Positions 59,141 through 64,000 of a DNA stretch of 64,000 bases are shown piece after piece. The notes beneath the pieces were generated by a model. That model had not been told where the DNA came from, did not search any database, and saw only the letters and a list, made by a program, of their open reading frames with translations. The position numbers were made by a program, and so were the translations under genes. Source of the DNA: Arcobacter sp. (GTDB lineage Bacteria; Campylobacterota; Campylobacteria; Campylobacterales; Arcobacteraceae); the NCBI GenBank assembly GCA_002869535.1, contig PKUK01000007.1, positions 31,871 to 95,870 on the forward strand, read 5' to 3'. Each line of letters begins with the position of its first letter. Position 1 is the stretch's first letter.

Positions 59141-59845
59141 CTATTTATATCTTTTTTTAAGAAAAAACTTAAGAGGTAATAATCTAATATGTACCATTAC
59201 AATAGCAGCTGTATCCCAAAACTTTTTAAAATGACTAACTCTCTCTTCAGGTGATGGATAATAACAGTCAATTGTCACTTCTTTTATCAATCTTTTTTTC
59301 CAAGAGTGTTTTACTAAAACTTCCATCTCCCAATCAAATCGTGAAGTTTTAATATCTAAGTCTAAAATTGAGGTTGGATATAATCTAAATCCAGACAATG
59401 AATCTTCAATCTCTTGTTCTGTATCCCAAGTAGCCCAAAAATTACTAAACCAACGTCCAAACTTAGAGCCATTTGGCACATTTTCTATATCAAAATTTCT
59501 TGCACCAATTATAATTTGATTATCACCATCACAAGCACCTATTATTTTTTCAATCTGACTTGCAAGATGTTGTCCATCTCCATCTAAGCTGATAAAATAC
59601 TTGTATCCTAACTCTTTTGCTTTTCTAGCACCACTTAAAATTGCTTCACCTTTTCCTTTATTAAAAGGGTGTCTTAAAACAATTAAATTAGAGTTTTTAT
59701 TTAATATCTCTTCTACTGGATTATCATATCCATCATCAACTACTATTATTTTAATATTATAAGATAATACATCATCAACAACTTTTTGTATAGTAGAATC
59801 ATTATTATAAGTAGGTATTACAACTATAATTTCACTAAATTTCAT
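59141..59845 (-). CDS. Glycosyltransferase family 2 protein
   Basis: 234 aa. The nucleotide-sugar fold starts IVVIPTYNNDSTIQKVVDDV, continues IIVVDDGYDNPVEE and has the D-x-D-like SLDGDGQHLAS. It likely adds a sugar or a similar group to the pigment or its lipid carrier. It ends one base before the acyltransferase gene and overlaps the upstream dehydratase gene. It corresponds to the first half of the ApeK-type fusion. Confidence 0.85.
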   Translation of the reverse strand: MKFSEIIVVIPTYNNDSTIQKVVDDVLSYNIKIIVVDDGYDNPVEEILNKNSNLIVLRHPFNKGKGEAILSGARKAKELGYKYFISLDGDGQHLASQIEKIIGACDGDNQIIIGARNFDIENVPNGSKFGRWFSNFWATWDTEQEIEDSLSGFRLYPTSILDLDIKTSRFDWEMEVLVKHSWKKRLIKEVTIDCYYPSPEERVSHFKKFWDTAAIVMVHIRLLPLKFFLKKRYK

Positions 59846-60152
59846 ATATTATTTCACTTATTTTTTTATTTTCTTTTTTTATTATTATTTTATATCTTGA
59901 TTCATTTATACACGTGATATGATATTCAATTATATCTTCAGGTTTTATAATTGATAGGAACTTTGCTTTAGAAATAGTATTTATATTATGATTTAGGATA
60001 TTTGAAATAATATCTATTTGAATAAATCCGGGTAGTATTTCATTTTCTGGGAAATGGGCTTTAAAAACAGGATGGTCTTTTTTTGCCAGTTTAACTTTAT
60101 AATAGTTTTCTGATTTTTCTAAAACTTCAAATAAATTCTTAAGTAACTTCAC
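59835..60152 (-). CDS. 3-hydroxyacyl-ACP dehydratase-like hotdog protein (ApeI type)
   Basis: 105 aa hotdog domain with HPVFKAHFPENEILPGFIQIDI. The H-x2-F-x2-H-F-P segment and PG match the ApeI/FabZ-like dehydratase of aryl polyene loci. It removes water from the hydroxyacyl-ACP to leave a conjugated double bond. It is the first gene of the leftward pigment block. Confidence 0.8.
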   Translation of the reverse strand: MKLLKNLFEVLEKSENYYKVKLAKKDHPVFKAHFPENEILPGFIQIDIISNILNHNINTISKAKFLSIIKPEDIIEYHITCINESRYKIIIKKENKKISEIIYEI

Positions 60153-60277
60153 TATGATTTTCTTTCTATCTGTATTCGTTATTGTACAAAATAATTTATT
60201 AAAAGATAATTTATAAGATGATTAAAAGATGAAAAACAGTAATATTTCACAAGATTATTTAGAAGGTAAAATAGAGC
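60153..60277. promoter_or_regulatory. Divergent promoter region of the two aryl polyene blocks
   Basis: A 125-bp AT-rich gap separates the leftward dehydratase gene from the rightward ACP gene. Promoters for both operons must lie here or upstream. A TATAAG-like hexamer lies at 60212-60217. No strong palindrome was seen, so a specific regulator site cannot be named. Confidence 0.45.
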
Positions 60278-60529
60278 ATGGTTACTATTAATGAGTTTAA
60301 AGAAACACTAATTGAAGGTCTAAATTTAGAAGACTTTACAGTCGATGATATTGAAGACAATGCACCTTTATTTGGGGAAGATGGAATAGGTTTAGACTCT
60401 GTTGACTCTATTGAACTAGTTTTAATTATTGAAAAAGAGTATGGTGTAAAAATTTCCAATACTGAACAATATAAAGATATTTTTGCCTCAGTAAATAGCT
60501 TACTTAATTATATCAATGAAAATAAATAA
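60278..60529 (+). CDS. Acyl carrier protein (aryl polyene type) 2
   Basis: 83 aa with phosphopantetheine Ser41 in IGLDSVDSIELV. It is acidic and helical like the ACP at 49402. It overlaps the following ketosynthase start by 14 bases, so the pair is translated together. AAGG precedes the ATG at about 12 bases. Confidence 0.9.
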   Translation: MVTINEFKETLIEGLNLEDFTVDDIEDNAPLFGEDGIGLDSVDSIELVLIIEKEYGVKISNTEQYKDIFASVNSLLNYINENK

Positions 60530-61631
60530 AAAAGTTTACATAAATTATTTTGATTCAATTTCATGTGCAGGAAATAATTCAGAAGAGTTATTTGATTCAA
60601 TTTGTTCAAAAAAAGACACTATAACTGTTGACTCATCGTATGTTGACAATAGAAGTGTAGCTATTGGTAAAATAAAAAGAGACAAAGACTTAAATGAAAT
60701 TTTAACTGAAAGATGTGAAAATTTATTAACAAATTCTAAATTAAAAGACTTTTCAAAAACACTCCTGATTATAGGTTCTTCTGTCGGTGGAATGGATGAA
60801 ACTGAAAAACTATTTTTTAAAAATAAAAACTACAAAGAGATAAACCCTAAAAAACACCCTGTGGATGCAATTTCTTATTTTTTAAAAGAAAAATATAAAT
60901 TTTATGATGATGTATCATTTTCTACAGCCTGTACTTCTAGTGCAAATGCATTAGGTTATGCAAAAGAGGTACTTTCAAAAGGGCTATATGAAAATGTATT
61001 AGTAGTAGGAATAGATGCTCTATCACACACTACAGTTTGTGGCTTTTCAGCACTTAGTGTTCTATCATAAAAAACATGTACACCTTTTGATAAAAATAGA
61101 GAAGGTATGAATGTATCTGAAGGTTTTGGAATTTTATTATTAGAAACTATAAAAAAAGAAAATTCTATTGAGTTATGTGGAGTAGGATATAGTTCCGATG
61201 CACATCATATGACACAGCCACATCCAGAAGGGCTAGGAGCTCAAAAAGCCATGCAGAATGCATTAGAAAATAGTTGTTTAAATATAAATGATATTTCATA
61301 TATAAATGCACATGGCACAGGAACTTATGCAAATGATTTTGCAGAATTAAATGCAATTAAATCTTTATTCACTGAAAAAAAACCAAAAGTTAGTTCAACA
61401 AAATCAATTACTGGACATACTTTAGGAGCTGCAGGAGCAATAGAAGCAATTATTTCATGTATGGTCTTACAAAAACAAATTATTCCTTCTAACAAAGGTT
61501 TAAAAGAGATTGAGATAGAAGGTATAAATTATTCTATTGAAACTATTACATCAAAAATTGATTATGTGATTAGTAATTCTTTTGCTTTTGGTAGAAATAA
61601 CACTTCTTTAATTTTTGGACTTGCTAAATGA
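60516..61631 (+). pseudogene. Beta-ketoacyl-ACP synthase 2 of the pigment locus, interrupted by one in-frame TAA
   Basis: Reading through the TAA at 61068-61070 gives one 371-aa ketosynthase. C139 is in STACTSSANALG before the stop. INAHGTGTYAND (first His) and SITGHTLGAAGAIE (second His) lie after it in the same frame. The stop sits in the conserved ALSVLS-x-KTCTPFDKNREGMN segment. The related ketosynthase at 48254 has Gln there (LSQ), so CAA, TCA or GAA could each have given TAA. The truncated form ends before both His residues and cannot be active. This is a recent lesion or a sequence error. Confidence 0.88.
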
Positions 61632-62269
61632 AAATTAATTTAGAAATATTAAATGCATCATGTATCTTTGATGAAAAAGAAGTTATCGATTTAAATACAA
61701 AAGAATTAGTTCCTAAAATGATAGTAAGAAGAAGGCTTACAAGAGCTTCAAAACTTGTAATCGAACTTCTTTCTAAGGTAGATTTTAAAGATGGCAGAAT
61801 AATCTATGGCTCTGCATATGGTGAGTTATTATCCACATCAAAGATATTAAATGCAATATCTAATAATGAAATCATATCTCCTACTGATTTCCAAAACTCT
61901 GTTTATAATACAGCAGTATCATATGCTTCTATATTATCAAAAAACACAAGTGAAATTTTAACTGTTTCATCTGGAGAAGAGACTTCATTAAAAGTATTAA
62001 AAGTTGGAGCAGTAAAAGCTTTAGATAATGACGAAATTTTATTAGTTTGTGCAGAATCATTAAATATAAATAATATTGAAGAAGTAAACAACTGCATAAA
62101 ATACATAGAGTGTGCTGTTGCTTTAAAAGTCAAACTTACCCTTGAAAAACCAACAATAGATTTTAAAAATGTTCAAAATAAAGAGTATCCAAAATCAATT
62201 GAACATATAATGTATATTGCTGAGAACTTTGACATCAATAAAAAAAATATAATAGAAATAGATATCTAA
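61628..62269 (+). CDS. Second ketosynthase-like chain-length-factor protein
   Basis: 213 aa. The central segment (RIIYGSAYGELLSTSKILNAI, then SPTDFQNSVYNTAVSYASIL, LTVSSGEETSLKVLKVGAV) matches the short non-catalytic ketosynthase-like protein (ApeC-type, beta-ketoacyl synthase N-like) of aryl polyene loci. It overlaps the ketosynthase end by 4 bases, so it was evidently made in a fixed ratio with it. The Cys-His-His set is absent. Its likely job is setting polyene length. Confidence 0.78.
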   Translation: MKINLEILNASCIFDEKEVIDLNTKELVPKMIVRRRLTRASKLVIELLSKVDFKDGRIIYGSAYGELLSTSKILNAISNNEIISPTDFQNSVYNTAVSYASILSKNTSEILTVSSGEETSLKVLKVGAVKALDNDEILLVCAESLNINNIEEVNNCIKYIECAVALKVKLTLEKPTIDFKNVQNKEYPKSIEHIMYIAENFDINKKNIIEIDI

Positions 62270-62616
62270 TGAATTTACCACACAAAGCTCCTATCAGATT
62301 TGCACAAAAAGTAATAGAAAAAAAAGAGGATATTTGTATTGTTAGTTGTACCTTCCCTTTTATTCCTACTCTAGCAATGATTAGTGAAGCAGCAGCTCAA
62401 AGTAGTGCTGCTTTTGCACAAACGCAAGAGGTAGTAATTGGTTTCCTTATCTCATTAAAAAAAATAGAAAAGATAAGTGAATTTACAAAGCAAAATTATC
62501 AAATTAAAATAAAGAAGTCTTTTACTTTTGACACAATGACTGAATACAAATTCGAAGTATTTGATGAAAAAGATATTTGTGCAAAAGGTGAATTAACAAT
62601 TGCCCTTAAAAATTAA
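62269..62616 (+). CDS. Hotdog-fold dehydratase-like protein (ApeP type)
   Basis: 115 aa. LPHKAPIRFAQKVIEKKEDIC and FPFIPTLAMISEAAAQSSAAFA resemble the FabZ/ApeP-like hotdog dehydratases, with a helix carrying E in AAQSSAAF. It starts one base after the previous stop. Together with the ApeI-like dehydratase it may form a heterodimer, as in aryl polyene synthesis. The catalytic His-Asp/Glu pair is not fully clear. Confidence 0.7.
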   Translation: MNLPHKAPIRFAQKVIEKKEDICIVSCTFPFIPTLAMISEAAAQSSAAFAQTQEVVIGFLISLKKIEKISEFTKQNYQIKIKKSFTFDTMTEYKFEVFDEKDICAKGELTIALKN

Positions 62617-62630
62617 AAGAAATAGGTAAT

Positions 62631-63698
62631 ATGAAAGAATTTTTCAAAGATAATCACAAAATAAGTGCCTTAGAAGCACAGTATGAAGCACAAAAAATTG
62701 CATTTGCTCCAGTTGTATTTCAAGTTGTAAGAACAATGAGAGATTTAAAGTTATTAGAAATTTTATCTAATAATAAAGATGGTTTAACATATGATGAATT
62801 AGCAAAAAAAAGTGATTTATCTAAATATGCAGTACAATTATTATGCGAAACTGCATTAAGTGCAAATGTCATTTCAATTGATGAAGAAAAAGTATATTTA
62901 ACAAAAGTTGGATTTTTTATTCATAGTGATAAAATGACAAATACTAATATGAATTACAATCACCATGTTAACTACTTAGGATTATTTTATTTAGAAGAAT
63001 CAATAAAAAAAGAAAAAGCAGAAGGATTAAAAGTATTTAGCCAAGAAGATACAATTTATCCAGCACTTTCAACATTACCGCAAAAAGCCAAAGAGTCTTG
63101 GTTTGAGTTTGATCATTTATATTCTGATTCAGGATTTAAGGAAGCAATAAATATTTTAAAAAATTTAAATCCAAAATCTATACTAGATATTGGTGGTAAT
63201 ACTGGAAAATTTGCAATTCTATTTGCAGAAAAAAATCCTGACATACAAATAACAATAATGGACTTACCACAGCAAATAAAACTTGCAAAACAAAATATCT
63301 ATGAAAAAAACATATTAAATATTTCAACTTATGAAGCCAATATATTAATAGAAGAGATAAACATAGCAAAAAATTTCGATATTATTTGGATGAGTCAATT
63401 TTTGGATTGTTTCAAAGATGAACAAATCATAGCTATCTTGAAAAAAATTGTAAATTCAATTAATACAGAGACTGAAATATGTATCATGGAACCATTTTGG
63501 GATAGACAAAACAACGAAACAGCTGCATACTGTATAATCAACACTTCACCTTATTTTACAGCAATGGCAAATGGATACAGTAAAATGTTTAAATATAGTG
63601 ACTTTAAAAAGCTATTATTACTTGCTGGCTTAGAAATAATAGAAACAATAGATAACATTGGCTTATGTCAAACACTTATAAGATGTAAAAAAGCATAA
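62631..63698 (+). CDS. SAM-dependent O-methyltransferase-like protein
   Basis: 355 aa. An N-terminal winged-helix dimerisation domain (APVVFQVVRTMRDLKLLEIL, then LTYDELAKKSDLSKYAVQLL) leads to a Rossmann methyltransferase with SAM motif ILDIGGNTGKFAIL (D186-G190), TIMDLPQQIKLAKQN and a C-terminal ICIMEPFWD. This is the architecture of small-molecule O-methyltransferases, such as hydroxyneurosporene or caffeate methyltransferases. It is a candidate for O-methylating the aryl head or the resorcinol. It is the last gene of the locus. Confidence 0.85.
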   Translation: MKEFFKDNHKISALEAQYEAQKIAFAPVVFQVVRTMRDLKLLEILSNNKDGLTYDELAKKSDLSKYAVQLLCETALSANVISIDEEKVYLTKVGFFIHSDKMTNTNMNYNHHVNYLGLFYLEESIKKEKAEGLKVFSQEDTIYPALSTLPQKAKESWFEFDHLYSDSGFKEAINILKNLNPKSILDIGGNTGKFAILFAEKNPDIQITIMDLPQQIKLAKQNIYEKNILNISTYEANILIEEINIAKNFDIIWMSQFLDCFKDEQIIAILKKIVNSINTETEICIMEPFWDRQNNETAAYCIINTSPYFTAMANGYSKMFKYSDFKKLLLLAGLEIIETIDNIGLCQTLIRCKKA

Positions 63699-63707
63699 AT
63701 ATAAGAG

Positions 63708-63783
63708 TGGTGCTCACAGCGGGAATCGAACCTGCAACCTCTTGCTTACCATGCAATTGCTCTACCGTTGGAGCTATGCGAGC
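63708..63783 (-). tRNA. tRNA-Thr (anticodon GGU)
   Basis: A 76-base reverse-strand cloverleaf with encoded CCA. The anticodon loop is ATGGTAA (anticodon GGT), and the acceptor GCTCGCA pairs with TGTGAGC. The first anticodon-stem pair (27-43) is A-G, a mismatch, and the D loop has C at position 14 rather than A. It lies immediately downstream of the rRNA operon end. Confidence 0.85.
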
Positions 63784-63903
63784 TTATATAATGAATAACT
63801 AATAGTGATGCCTGACCGTAGGGAATAATCCTGATACAGGTAATATTGAATAATATTGACACCTGAGAAAAAAGAATAAAAGAAAAATTCTGTAAAAAAA
63901 AGG

Positions 63904-63956
63904 CTAAAAAAAAGCTTAGCACTGAATAGAAATAAATCTATAAAGAACTAAGCTTT
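63904..63956 (-). terminator. Probable rRNA operon terminator
   Basis: On the reverse strand AAAGCTTAG pairs with CTAAGCTTT across a loop of about 28 bases, followed by eight T. It lies downstream of the 5S gene read leftward. Confidence 0.65.
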
Positions 63957-63968
63957 AAAAATACTCAA

Positions 63969-64000
63969 GAGTTGGCGACGACTTACGTTTCCACAAGGGG
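63969..64000 (-). rRNA. rrf: 5S rRNA, 3' end (cut by window edge)
   Basis: The last 30 bases on the plus strand read GTTGGCGACGACTTACG then TTTCCACA. This matches the reverse complement of the 3' end of 5S rRNA as I recall it for Campylobacter (ending near GTCGTCGCCA). The rest of the operon should lie to the right. The exact 3' end is approximate. Confidence 0.7.

Noticed and set aside
60229..60291. A 20-codon mini-ORF overlapping the start of ACP 2
   Set aside because: It is short, lacks a strong ribosome site, and in AT-rich DNA such frames are common. No evidence separates it from chance.
48254..62616. An ordinary fatty-acid or polyunsaturated fatty acid synthase
   Set aside because: The ammonia-lyase, aryl ligase, MMPL/LolA transport and unfused small dehydratases fit aryl polyene synthesis. 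No enoyl reductase is present.
43940..63698. A carotenoid pigment cluster
   Set aside because: No phytoene synthase, desaturase or cyclase motifs were found.

Overview
The window is AT-rich, gene-dense bacterial DNA. Its gene order and families point to the Campylobacterota, most likely an Arcobacter-like genus. Supporting evidence is the kdsA-ribH-nusB-pyrF order, tlyA-ribF, a PgbA-like secreted protein next to glcD and a BrkB/Rbn membrane protein, many PAS/histidine-kinase sensors, and tRNA and 5S forms resembling those of Campylobacter. The assignment is inferred from reading, not from a search.

Layout. 1-10 kb holds the start of a TonB receptor, dgt, a PfpI/DJ-1 protein, a broken IclR regulator, MgtC, a small zinc-finger protein, divergent uraA/upp, a Nudix enzyme, a broken dmeF metal exporter and an HD-GYP protein. 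10-17.7 kb holds two sensor kinases (one broken) and a PPK2 gene between two identical tRNA-Gly genes, followed by tRNA-Met and tRNA-Ser. 17.8-25 kb is a leftward block: pyrF, nusB, ribH, a doubly broken kdsA, a TrkA-type K+ channel, an FMN glutamate-synthase-like protein and a DMT permease. 25-43.8 kb holds murA, an HNH protein, an AraC/GyrI regulator, a sensor kinase, a decayed serine recombinase, FIST-GGDEF, an orphan secretin, a broken yigZ, tlyA-ribF-cmoA, bcp, a PgbA-like protein, glcD, a BrkB protein and a lipoprotein.

43.9-63.7 kb is the main find: a complete-looking pigment locus of the aryl polyene plus dialkylresorcinol (flexirubin) type. darA, darB, a small helix-turn-helix-like protein and a BtrH-like acyltransferase read rightward. 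A leftward block carries a chain-length-factor-like protein, ketosynthase, ACP, ABC transporter, aryl-ACP ligase, MMPL exporter, LolA-like protein, membrane protein, ketoreductase, aromatic ammonia-lyase, acyltransferase, glycosyltransferase and dehydratase. A second rightward block carries an ACP, ketosynthase, second chain-length-factor-like protein, dehydratase and methyltransferase. The expected logic is that tyrosine or a relative is deaminated, loaded on ACP and elongated to an aryl polyene. DarA/DarB make a dialkylresorcinol, and the BtrH-like protein may join the two as an ester.

A second theme is a set of single in-frame stop codons in otherwise intact genes: iclR-like, dmeF, a histidine kinase, kdsA twice, yigZ and one pigment ketosynthase. 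There is also an ATT codon where the aryl ligase should start. Where the ancestral codon can be guessed, most fit G:C to T:A changes such as GAA to TAA. That suggests either an unusual mutation spectrum or damaged or poorly polished sequence. The right edge enters a leftward rRNA operon at the 3' end of 5S rRNA.
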